DNA of 64,000 nucleotides, taken from assembly GCA_903923925.1 (NCBI GenBank), contig CAIXZF010000052.1:1-64000 (forward strand), given 5' to 3'. The notes beneath the pieces were generated by a model. That model had not been told where the DNA came from and did no database searches. It saw only the letters and a list, made by a program, of their open reading frames with translations. The position numbers and the translations under genes were made by a program. How positions within the stretch are numbered: the stretch's first letter is position 1; each line of letters begins with the position of its first letter. Source of the DNA: an uncultured Bacteroidales bacterium (GTDB lineage: Bacteria; Bacteroidota; Bacteroidia; Bacteroidales; CAIXZF01). This document shows positions 18,631 to 26,351 of this stretch, one piece after another.

Positions 18631-18728
18631 AATGGTTAAATAAGTATGTTATGGGATGTAAATATATTAATATTACAATGGGATTGCAAAAGTTTATTAT
18701 AAAACGGGATATTGTTTAGGACAAGTGC

Positions 18729-18736
18729 TATATTTG
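18729..18736 (+). promoter_or_regulatory. Candidate -7 box of the Omp28-like gene
   Basis: TATATTTG fits the Bacteroidota -7 consensus TAnnTTTG and lies 26 bases before the ATG at 18762. No good -33 TTTG is seen at the expected 19-21-base spacing, so the call is tentative. Confidence 0.35.
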
Positions 18737-18761
18737 AAACTGCATTTAACAAAGCTCCAGT

Positions 18762-20615
18762 ATGAAAATAATAACAATTTTATTTGTTTCTTTTTTTACA
18801 GTTTATTCAGCCATGAGTCAGACTTTAAACGAAAGTTTCGACGGCACTGTATTTCCACCAACAGGCTGGTCAAATACCCAGGTATCAGGAAGTGGTTTGT
18901 GGGCAAGAGCCATTGCCGGCACCGACCCGGTTTGTGCACCTCATAGCGGAGCTGGCATGGCACACTATAACAGCTATAATTTCCAGCCTAATGCCAATGC
19001 TTTGCTTATTTCTCCTCCATTAGCATTCAGCGGTTCGAGTATACACGAATTAAGCTTTTGGAAATATGGCGATTCAGGATGGTTAATTTACAACGACAGC
19101 CTTGGCGTTTATTACAGTTCTTCACCAAATTTATCTTCTGCAATTCACCTGGCAACCATTCCAAGATATAATCCGATAGATGGGTGGTATAAGCACAGTT
19201 TTATTCTGCCTCAGAGTCTTACAGGTACTATTTATATAATTTTCAGAGGTTACAGCCAGTATGGCAATAATATGTTTCTTGATGATGTAAGCCTTGCAGT
19301 TCCGCCAACTGATGATGTTTCAGCATTGTCTGTTGATAACCCTGTTTACCTCAGCAATTCTTCTCCGACAATCTTCAATTCCACACTAAAAAATACAGGA
19401 TTAAACAGCGAAACGTTTAATGTTAGCTGCGAGGTTTCTAACTATTCGGGCAACTTATTGTTCAGCAACACTCAGTCAGGTATAAGCTTGCCTTCCTGGG
19501 GAACTACGACTGTTAGTTTCGATCCGTTTACTTTACCAAATGCTGAATCTATCTACAAGGTTAAAATTTACACCTCCCTTGCAGGAGACTTGAATCACTC
19601 GAACGACACTATTGAAAAGACGTTTTACACTTATACCCACGAAAGGCAATTCGTTCTGCTAGAGGTCGGTACAGGTACATGGTGCCAGTATTGTCCGGGG
19701 GCTGCCCTTGGTGCCGACGACCTGGTTACAAACGGCAAAAGTGTGGCAGTAGTTGAGAATCATAATGGCGACACATATACCTATGCTGCCTCTGATGCAC
19801 GCAATAACTATTATGCCATAACAGGTTATCCTACCGCCATTTTCGATGGAATTAAAAAACTTGTCGGAGGCGATCATACGCTAAGTTTATATACCTCCTA
19901 TCTGCCTATTTACGAAAGCAGGATAGCAATAAGAACAGCATTCGGACTTTCGATAAGTGGTAATGCTGCTGGAAATACCTATACTATTTCGCTCAATATT
20001 GACAAATATGGAGAAACACCATTTGCCGACAGTAATTTGGTAGTTCACCTGGCGCTCACACAATCAAATATTCTGGAAAACTGGCAGGGACAGACGCATC
20101 TTGAATATGTGAGCCGTGCAATGTCGCCAGATGCGAATGGAACATCCATCAGTTTTTCAACTTCCACTCAGATAAATGTTCCATTAAGTATAACCTACAA
20201 TCCTGCATGGGGAGGAAGTATTGCAAATCACGATTTTGAACTTGTAGCCTGGATACAGGATCTTGCTACAAAAGAAGTTGTTGCAACACAGAAATTTGAC
20301 CTCGCAAATATAACAGTTGGCATTAACAACCCTGACAAGGAAACCGTTTTTTCAGGAATAGCGCCTAATCCTGCTTCAAACAGCACAACAATCAGTTTTT
20401 ATCAGAAAAATTCTTCAAAAGTGAGCATTGATATTTACAATTCAACAGGACAACTAATCCGAAATCTGTCTGAAGCAATTTATTGTTCAGGTCCTCAATC
20501 AATAAATTGGGATTTAGCTGATAACTATGGTAATAAAGTTCAGAATGGTCTTTATTTATGTAAAATTAAAACAGGACAACAAGTTTACAGCAGCAAAATT
20601 CTGGTTGTAAAGTAA
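18762..20615 (+). CDS. Secreted Omp28-like protein with T9SS sorting domain
   Basis: A 617-residue exported protein. A signal peptide (about 1-19, ending near YSAMSQ) is followed by a cleaved-adhesin/MAM-like beta-sandwich (LNESFDGTVFPPTGW through FLDDVSLAVP, about 22-180). Next comes a CARDB-like beta domain, and then an Omp28-type thioredoxin-like domain with a CxxC pair at Cys308-Cys311 (GTGTWCQYCPGA). The last 80 or so residues form a type A T9SS sorting domain (GIAPNPASNSTTISF ... YSSKILVVK). The protein is therefore expected on the cell surface or outside it. The CxxC may support redox or structural disulfide chemistry; activity is not shown. The TPR kinase follows 19 bases downstream and may be co-transcribed. 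Confidence 0.85.
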   Translation: MKIITILFVSFFTVYSAMSQTLNESFDGTVFPPTGWSNTQVSGSGLWARAIAGTDPVCAPHSGAGMAHYNSYNFQPNANALLISPPLAFSGSSIHELSFWKYGDSGWLIYNDSLGVYYSSSPNLSSAIHLATIPRYNPIDGWYKHSFILPQSLTGTIYIIFRGYSQYGNNMFLDDVSLAVPPTDDVSALSVDNPVYLSNSSPTIFNSTLKNTGLNSETFNVSCEVSNYSGNLLFSNTQSGISLPSWGTTTVSFDPFTLPNAESIYKVKIYTSLAGDLNHSNDTIEKTFYTYTHERQFVLLEVGTGTWCQYCPGAALGADDLVTNGKSVAVVENHNGDTYTYAASDARNNYYAITGYPTAIFDGIKKLVGGDHTLSLYTSYLPIYESRIAIRTAFGLSISGNAAGNTYTISLNIDKYGETPFADSNLVVHLALTQSNILENWQGQTHLEYVSRAMSPDANGTSISFSTSTQINVPLSITYNPAWGGSIANHDFELVAWIQDLATKEVVATQKFDLANITVGINNPDKETVFSGIAPNPASNSTTISFYQKNSSKVSIDIYNSTGQLIRNLSEAIYCSGPQSINWDLADNYGNKVQNGLYLCKIKTGQQVYSSKILVVK

Positions 20616-20634
20616 AATATATTAGACCTTTTAT

Positions 20635-22794
20635 ATGAAATATACTCACATATTTGTGCTGATTTTACTATTAGCACAATTCGCCGGATTTTCGCAACCT
20701 AAGAATGCAAAGGCTGATAGTTTATCCCGGCTTATTGCGGCCACAACTAAGGACGACAGTGTTAAGGTTAATCTTCTGATTGAATATGCAAGATGCGTTA
20801 TAAAAGTGGATAATGGCTTAGCACTCGATAACTTCAAATTGGCGGAAAGCATTTCTTCTAAAATAGGTTTCACAAATGGCATTATAAAAGGACTAAACGG
20901 AGAAGGTTCATGTTACTGGATTCAAAATAAAAAAGATCAATGCATAAGCACTTTTCAAAAAGCGCTGAAGCTGGCACAGAAAGCCAATAACTCAGACCTT
21001 CAGATTGTAATATCAGGAAATCTTGGAGCGTATTATGGGTTAATCGGAATCTCTGACAGCGCTGAAAAGTATCAAAAGTTATCGGTAATTAAAGCCCGCA
21101 TATTAAATGACCCCAGGAGGTCTGCTGGTGCGCTTAAAGGTCTGGGTCTGGTATACTACAACAAAGGCAATTATTTTGATGCAATTCAATGTTATCTTGA
21201 AGCGAAAGATCTTTTTAAAAAATGCAATAATGATGAAGGTCTGGTGGGGATCAATATACAAATAGGAATGATTTATTATGATCTTCACAATTTTAATAAA
21301 TCTATTGCGGCTTACAGGGAAGCACGAATTAAAAATAAGAAGCTCAATAATGTTTTCAATGAAATGACACTTCTTCAGAATATGGGTCTTAGTTACGCTG
21401 AACTAAAAAAAGACAAAGACTCAGCAAGGATTCTTATTAATAAAGCATTGTTAATGTCGCGTGAAAATAAATTATTTGATGGTGAATTGTCTTGTCTGAC
21501 TAATTTAGGAAACATTGCTTATGATGACAAAAACTATAAACTGGCAATACAGTTATTCGAGGAAGTCTATAATTCACCTTTAATTAACAGCAGGAACAAA
21601 ATTAAGGCCGGAATTCTTATTAATCTGGGAACTTCCTACTTGAATACAGGAGATTTAAAAAGGGCAGAAAAATATGCTCTTGAGGGATTGAAGCTGGCTG
21701 AAGAACAAAAGTTTGTAGCCTATGAACAGGTTGCATGTAAGACTCTGGCAAATATCCTTACAGAGAAGAAAAGTTACAAAGAGGCCTGCGATTTTTTTAT
21801 CAGGTTTAACCTTCGTAATGAAACAATTGAAGATGATGAAGTTAATCAGAAAGTAGCAGAAGCAGTATTTGATAATTCTCTGAAACAAAAAGAGAATGAG
21901 AATCTTTTACTCCTTAAAGAAAATGAGTTGAAACTCAAAATCATTCAGACTCAAAAATATTACATCTTTTTTTCAAGTGCGATTCTTATCCTTGGGATTC
22001 TGCTGTTTTTTGTAATTATCAGAAACAATCGAAGAATTAATGGCATGAATCAGATTCTGGATCAGAAGAACAAGGAGTTAACCAGTCTTAATGCAACTAA
22101 AGATAAATTATACTCTGTAATTGCCCATGATCTGAAAGCACCATTCAATAGTTTGTTAGGTTTATTAGTTGAACTTGATGAGAATTTTGATGATTTTGAG
22201 AAGCCTGCCATAAGGAGAATTCTCAGTAACCTTAGAAAAAGCAGTCAGAACACCTACAATCTGCTTGTTAATCTGCTCGACTGGACGCAATCTCAGCGGA
22301 AGCAAATTGAGTACCGTCCCAGCACAATTTCAGTTAAAAACATTATTAAAGAAGTAATGGCAGTTTTGTCAACCCGCTCGGATGCTAAAAAACAGAATTT
22401 GATTGATGAGACTGATAATGAACTTAGCATTTTCTCTGATCCTCAAATCATTAAATCGATTCTTTTAAACCTTGTAAATAATGCCATCAAATTCACAGCA
22501 GATTCTGGAACAATCACAATTCGATCACAATTCACAGAGAAGTTTTTAAGGATAGAGGTTATTGATTCCGGAATTGGCATTCCCCCCTCACAGATCAGTA
22601 AACTCTTCAGAATAGATTCGAATTATCAGCGTTATGGAACAGCCAATGAACCAGGTACAGGACTTGGGCTTGCGATGTGTAAAGAGTTTATAACAATATT
22701 AGGAGGCGAAATAGGAGTTCAAAGCGATCCTGAATCCGGAAGCCAGTTCTATTTTACAATCCCAGTTTCCCGCTCAACAAATTTACCAGAGTAG
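20635..22794 (+). CDS. TPR-containing membrane histidine kinase
   Basis: A 719-residue sensor kinase. A signal peptide (about 1-20, VLILLLAQFAGFSQ) precedes a periplasmic region of roughly nine tetratricopeptide helical pairs (for example GALKGLGLVYYNKGNYFDAI). One membrane segment lies at about 441-461 (SSAILILGILLFFVIIR). Then come a short coiled coil, HisKA with the acceptor His in VIAHDLKAPFNSL near 497, and HATPase_c (N-box LVNNAIKFT, G boxes DSGIGIP and GTGLGLAMCKE). There is no receiver domain, so phosphate must pass to a separate regulator, none of which is adjacent. TPR kinases are common in Bacteroidota; the ligand of this one is unknown. It lies 19 bases after the Omp28-like gene. 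Confidence 0.92.
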   Translation: MKYTHIFVLILLLAQFAGFSQPKNAKADSLSRLIAATTKDDSVKVNLLIEYARCVIKVDNGLALDNFKLAESISSKIGFTNGIIKGLNGEGSCYWIQNKKDQCISTFQKALKLAQKANNSDLQIVISGNLGAYYGLIGISDSAEKYQKLSVIKARILNDPRRSAGALKGLGLVYYNKGNYFDAIQCYLEAKDLFKKCNNDEGLVGINIQIGMIYYDLHNFNKSIAAYREARIKNKKLNNVFNEMTLLQNMGLSYAELKKDKDSARILINKALLMSRENKLFDGELSCLTNLGNIAYDDKNYKLAIQLFEEVYNSPLINSRNKIKAGILINLGTSYLNTGDLKRAEKYALEGLKLAEEQKFVAYEQVACKTLANILTEKKSYKEACDFFIRFNLRNETIEDDEVNQKVAEAVFDNSLKQKENENLLLLKENELKLKIIQTQKYYIFFSSAILILGILLFFVIIRNNRRINGMNQILDQKNKELTSLNATKDKLYSVIAHDLKAPFNSLLGLLVELDENFDDFEKPAIRRILSNLRKSSQNTYNLLVNLLDWTQSQRKQIEYRPSTISVKNIIKEVMAVLSTRSDAKKQNLIDETDNELSIFSDPQIIKSILLNLVNNAIKFTADSGTITIRSQFTEKFLRIEVIDSGIGIPPSQISKLFRIDSNYQRYGTANEPGTGLGLAMCKEFITILGGEIGVQSDPESGSQFYFTIPVSRSTNLPE

Positions 22795-23103
22795 GAAGAA
22801 GTTCACTTTATGTAGCTTTGTTAAATAACAAACCCAAAAAGCTGATTAAAACAGTTGCTGATCTATCTGCTATAAATAAAAATTATGGCACTATGGCGAA
22901 GGCAGTAAATTTCTGGAATATAATTACTTGACACCAGCTACCTAAAAGCCTCTCAAAAGGACACATTTCCAGTCCAGAAACTATCCTGGAACTATGGATA
23001 GGCATAATAATCGTGAGATAAACAAACACTAATACTCAAAAAAAAAGGCCAAATGTTTAAACTTCGTTTAAACCGGCCTTTCTCAAATCTTCTGTATCCC
23101 TAG
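22795..23103. other. Spacer with terminator, no clear gene
   Basis: About 300 bases between the TPR kinase and tRNA-Gly. A stretch of 47 codons (22791-22931, plus strand) is open, but it lacks a start codon near its beginning and I do not recognise the translation. The only convincing element is the hairpin at 23038-23081 serving the tRNA. Confidence 0.5.
23038..23081 (-). terminator. Rho-independent terminator after tRNA-Gly
   Basis: Read on the minus strand, a hairpin whose arms contain GGCC and GTTTAAAC blocks around a short GAA loop is followed by eight or nine T residues. It lies about 22 bases after the tRNA-Gly 3' end. The plus strand has only a short T run, so it mainly ends minus-strand transcription. 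Confidence 0.75.
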
Positions 23104-23176
23104 AGCGGAAAACGGGACTCGAACCCGCGACCCTCAGCTTGGGAAGCTAATGCTCTACCAACTGAGCTACTTCCGC
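23104..23176 (-). tRNA. trnG: tRNA-Gly (anticodon CCC)
   Basis: A 73-base cloverleaf: acceptor GCGGAAG pairs with TTTCCGC, the D arm is GCTCAGTTGGTAGAGC, the anticodon loop TTCCCAA gives anticodon CCC, and the T arm is GCGGG-TTCGAGT-CCCGT. The discriminator base is T. CCA is not encoded. Confidence 0.95.
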
Positions 23177-23185
23177 CTCTGCCTG

Positions 23186-23193
23186 CAAAAGTA
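23186..23193 (-). promoter_or_regulatory. -7 promoter box of tRNA-Gly
   Basis: On the minus strand TACTTTTG matches the TAnnTTTG consensus ten bases before the tRNA 5' end. A TTTG at 23218-23221 may be the -33 element, although the spacing of 24 bases is longer than usual. Confidence 0.55.
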
Positions 23194-23352
23194 AATAAAT
23201 ATTCGGTTTCGGAATATCAAATTTAAAAATATTCATTATTGCATCCAGAATAAACATATTCACTCTCCGACTGTTGTAATATGTGAACATTATTTACATA
23301 TCAACTATCCTGGTAAACCATAACTTCTTTTAATAATCCTTTTCCTACTAGA

Positions 23353-25794
23353 ATGGCAAACGAACTTAACACCGAACCTGATGACATGGATTATTCATCA
23401 CTTAAACAGTCGCTGCGGGAAATTGAAGAAAAATACCGGTCTCTGTTTGAAGATGCTGTTTTCCCTATTTGGGAGGAAGACTTCTCGGATGTAAAACGTT
23501 TTTTTGATCATCTGAAAGAAACAGGGATTGTTGACTTGAGAGCACATTTTGACCAGTATCCTGATGATCTGTTAAAATGTGTATCCCTGGTAAAAATTAC
23601 GGATGTCAACACTGCCTGCGTCAGTCTTTTTGAAGCCGACTCTAAAGCGCAATTTTTCCATCTGCAACCATCTACCTTCACGGATGAAACATGGCAGGTC
23701 TTCAGGGAAGAAATAATTTCCCTCGCCGCAGGAAATACAGAATATGAGAGTGAGATGCCCATCATCGATTTTAAAGGAAATGAGAAGAATGTCATCCTTA
23801 AACTAAAAGTTTCAAGAGAAAGCAAGGAGACCTTATCCAGGGTGTTCATCTCCTTGATTGATATCACCTCAATAAAAAGGGCAAAGGAATTAATTAAAGA
23901 AAGTGAAATGCGCCTGAACAGGGGCGAAAATGTTTCAAAAGGAGGAAACTGGGAATTATATTTTGATACAGGAATTATTACATCCTCTTCAGGAGCCGCG
24001 AAAATTTACGGAATCCCGGGACAGAAATGGGAATTGTCTGTCGTACAAACTATTCCACTACCTGAATACAGACCAATTCTTGACAATGCTCTTAAACGGC
24101 TTGTTGATTATGGTGAACCTTACGATTTAGAATTCAAAATAAAGCAAAATGGAACGGAAAAAATTCTCGATATCCATTCAATTGCAGAATACGACGCAAA
24201 AAAAAGGATGCTCTTTGGTGTAATACAAGATATTACCGACAGGAAACAGGCAGAAGAAGCAAAGATCGTAAGTGAAGAAAAATACAAGGGTTTATTTGAC
24301 GCCAACAAAGATGGAATATCTATCTTCTATGTGAACCCTGAAAACGGGCAACTCAGCAATTTTGCGGAGGTAAACGATACTGCCGCATTAATGGTTGGGT
24401 ATACAAAAGAAGAATTCCTGAAGCTTTCTGTTTTTGATCTTGAGGCAAATCCAGACAAGAATTCTCTAATAGATATGCAACGTCAGATCATGGAAAAGAA
24501 TTCTGCCACTATCGAAACTATCCTAAGGCATAAAAACGGGAGAGAAATTCCAGTTGAAATAGTTGTAGCTCCAATACGGTATAACAATCAAATTGCTTTG
24601 ATGAATATTGTACGGGATATTTCAGAACGGAAACAAACAGAGATGGAGTTGATTGCAGCAAAGAACAAAGCTCAGGAATCAGATCGGCTTAAAAGTGCTT
24701 TTCTCACGAATATGTCACACGAGATCCGCACACCGGTAAATGCGATAATTGGTTTCTCTGGTCTGCTGGATGACGAATTCCTAAGTCAAAAGGAAAGAAG
24801 TGATTACGTTTCAATTATTCGTAACAGTGGCAATCAGCTGGTAAGGATTATCAATGATATCATTGATATTTCCAAAATCGACAGTAAGCTGATTGTAATG
24901 AGTAAAATCGATTTTAATTTAAATAATTTTCTTGATAATCTCTTTCAAATCATTCAGAATGAAAAGATTGTAAAAAACAAAAGTCAGCTGGAGGTTCACC
25001 TTTTTAAGGCCTTACCCGACACCATGAGTACCATGCATTCAGATGAAGAGAGGTTACGTCAAGTACTTTTTAATCTTCTTGAAAATGCTATTAAATTTAC
25101 TTCAGCTGGTTTTATCCAATTTGGGTATACAATTCAGGGTGACATGATTCGTTTTTTCGTGAAAGATACAGGGAGGGGTATATCTCCCGAAAAGCAATCT
25201 GTGGTTTTCGAGCGGTTCAGGCAAGAAGATGAAACCTACACACGCCAATTTGGTGGCACAGGACTGGGTCTGACAATTTCTAAAGGCCTGGTGGAATTGC
25301 TTGATGGCACTATCTGGCTGGAATCAATTGAAGGGCAAGGAACATCATTCTTTTTCAATCTGCCATTTACGCTAATTGAGGATGTACTGGCTATTGATGA
25401 ACCTAAAGCTGTACAAGCTAATGCATATGATTTTTCGGGCAAAACCCTCCTGATAGCTGAGGATGTAGTTGAAAACTACGAATTGCTGAAAATATACTTC
25501 AATCAAACTCAGGCAGAAATACTGTATGCAGAAAACGGAATGAAGGCAATTGAAATCCTTAACCATCACAATTACATCGATTTGATCCTGATGGATATCC
25601 AGATGCCAGTGCTAAACGGATACGAGGCTACCACAGTCATAAGAAAAGCCTACCCTACCCTGCCAATTATTGGAATAACAGCCTATGCATTCCCTGAGGA
25701 CAGGCAGCGATGCCTTGATGCCGGCTGCAACGAAGTAATTACCAAACCTATTGTAAAGGCTGCTCTGCTTGATTTAATAGACAGTTATCTTTAA
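23353..25794 (+). CDS. PAS-domain hybrid histidine kinase with receiver
   Basis: An 813-residue cytoplasmic hybrid kinase with no membrane segment. Three PAS-like units lie at about 20-180, 185-300 (ending GVIQDITDRKQ) and 315-430 (ending NIVRDISERKQ). They are followed by HisKA with the acceptor His in TNMSHEIRTP near 455, HATPase_c (N-box LLENAIKFT, G2 GTGLGLTISKG, about 560-680) and a C-terminal receiver (about 695-813) with its acceptor Asp in LILMDIQMP near 745. It stands alone between tRNA genes with no paired regulator or output gene. The three sensor units suggest cytosolic cue integration such as redox or small ligands, but no cofactor-binding residue can be named. Confidence 0.93.
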   Translation: MANELNTEPDDMDYSSLKQSLREIEEKYRSLFEDAVFPIWEEDFSDVKRFFDHLKETGIVDLRAHFDQYPDDLLKCVSLVKITDVNTACVSLFEADSKAQFFHLQPSTFTDETWQVFREEIISLAAGNTEYESEMPIIDFKGNEKNVILKLKVSRESKETLSRVFISLIDITSIKRAKELIKESEMRLNRGENVSKGGNWELYFDTGIITSSSGAAKIYGIPGQKWELSVVQTIPLPEYRPILDNALKRLVDYGEPYDLEFKIKQNGTEKILDIHSIAEYDAKKRMLFGVIQDITDRKQAEEAKIVSEEKYKGLFDANKDGISIFYVNPENGQLSNFAEVNDTAALMVGYTKEEFLKLSVFDLEANPDKNSLIDMQRQIMEKNSATIETILRHKNGREIPVEIVVAPIRYNNQIALMNIVRDISERKQTEMELIAAKNKAQESDRLKSAFLTNMSHEIRTPVNAIIGFSGLLDDEFLSQKERSDYVSIIRNSGNQLVRIINDIIDISKIDSKLIVMSKIDFNLNNFLDNLFQIIQNEKIVKNKSQLEVHLFKALPDTMSTMHSDEERLRQVLFNLLENAIKFTSAGFIQFGYTIQGDMIRFFVKDTGRGISPEKQSVVFERFRQEDETYTRQFGGTGLGLTISKGLVELLDGTIWLESIEGQGTSFFFNLPFTLIEDVLAIDEPKAVQANAYDFSGKTLLIAEDVVENYELLKIYFNQTQAEILYAENGMKAIEILNHHNYIDLILMDIQMPVLNGYEATTVIRKAYPTLPIIGITAYAFPEDRQRCLDAGCNEVITKPIVKAALLDLIDSYL

Positions 25795-25842
25795 ACATTT
25801 CAGAACAAACCTAAAAATATTTTAAAATATTTTCAGGAAAGC

Positions 25843-25872
25843 TTGCAGGATTAAAACCTTTTCGTACTTTTG
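25843..25872 (+). promoter_or_regulatory. Promoter of the tRNA-Ser/Pro/Arg cluster
   Basis: A -33 TTG at 25843-25845 and a -7 TACTTTTG at 25865-25872 are 19 bases apart, the Bacteroidota sigma-ABfr arrangement. The predicted start of transcription is about ten bases before the tRNA-Ser 5' end. Confidence 0.65.
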
Positions 25873-25889
25873 CCGCCTCATTCATGCAC

Positions 25890-25977
25890 GGAGAGGTGGG
25901 TGAGTGGCTGAAACCAACAGTTTGCTAAACTGTCGTACTCGTGAAGGGTACCGGGGGTTCGAATCCCCCCTTCTCCG
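25890..25977 (+). tRNA. trnS: tRNA-Ser (anticodon GCT)
   Basis: An 88-base class II tRNA: acceptor GGAGAGG pairs with CTTCTCC, the anticodon stem ACAGT/ACTGT encloses loop TTGCTAA (anticodon GCT), a long variable arm follows, and the T arm is built on GGGGG-TTCGAAT-CCCCC. Discriminator G; CCA not encoded. First of three tRNAs in one transcript. Confidence 0.96.
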
Positions 25978-25991
25978 CACAAGAATAAACA

Positions 25992-26066
25992 CGGGGTATA
26001 GCGTAGCCCGGCTAGCGCGCCTGCTTTGGGAGCAGGAGGTCGCAGGTTCGAATCCTGCTACCCCGA
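25992..26066 (+). tRNA. trnP: tRNA-Pro (anticodon TGG)
   Basis: A 75-base cloverleaf: acceptor CGGGGTA pairs with TACCCCG, the anticodon stem CCTGC/GCAGG encloses loop TTTGGGA (anticodon TGG), and the T arm is GCAGG-TTCGAAT-CCTGC. Discriminator A. It is 14 bases after tRNA-Ser. Confidence 0.96.
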
Positions 26067-26079
26067 CATAATGAACAAG

Positions 26080-26153
26080 GGTCTCGTAGCTCAGTTGGAT
26101 AGAGCAACAGCCTTCTAAGCTGTGGGTCGTGGGTTCGAATCCCTCCGGGATCA
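26080..26153 (+). tRNA. trnR: tRNA-Arg (anticodon TCT)
   Basis: A 74-base cloverleaf: acceptor GGTCTCG pairs with CGGGATC through two wobbles, the D arm is GCTCAGTTGGATAGAGC, and the anticodon stem ACAGC/GCTGT encloses loop CTTCTAA (anticodon TCT). The T stem GTGGG/CCCTC has one T-T mismatch. Discriminator A. The last tRNA of the cluster, followed by a terminator. Confidence 0.92.
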
Positions 26154-26169
26154 CAGCAGTAAAGAAAAA

Positions 26170-26206
26170 ACGCCTGTAAATTAAACACTTACAGGCGTTT
26201 TTTTAT
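26170..26206 (+). terminator. Terminator of the tRNA cluster
   Basis: Perfect 11-base arms (AACGCCTGTAA and its complement) with a nine-base loop are followed directly by seven T residues. The hairpin lies 17 bases after tRNA-Arg. Confidence 0.9.
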
Positions 26207-26291
26207 TTCTACTAACAAAACTACAGACAAATTTATTCCTTGTCATCTGTATCGGAGCAGGCATCACTATAAGCAGAAATGAACTTTAACT

Positions 26292-26336
26292 AAAGCAAAG
26301 AGGCTGATTCAACTTTTGAATCAGCCTCTTTGCTTT
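26292..26336 (-). terminator. Long perfect hairpin, terminator of W/Y/H-rich protein gene
   Basis: Two perfect 21-base arms (26292-26312 and 26316-26336), built on GAGGCTGATTCAA, enclose a three-base loop 15 bases after the minus-strand stop at 26352. The stem is unusually long. T-rich DNA follows weakly on the minus strand, and T/A-rich DNA on the plus side, so it may work both ways. Confidence 0.75.
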
Positions 26337-26351
26337 AAAATATTTAATTAG

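Noticed and set aside
22791-22931. A 47-codon open stretch after the TPR kinase.
   Set aside because: No start codon near its beginning, no recognised similarity, and its length is within what chance allows.
25882-26154. A 90-codon minus-strand reading frame across the three tRNA genes, with a GFEPATSCSQSRR-like translation.
   Set aside because: It is the complement of tRNA-Ser, tRNA-Pro and tRNA-Arg. This translation is a well-known artefact in databases and has no promoter of its own.
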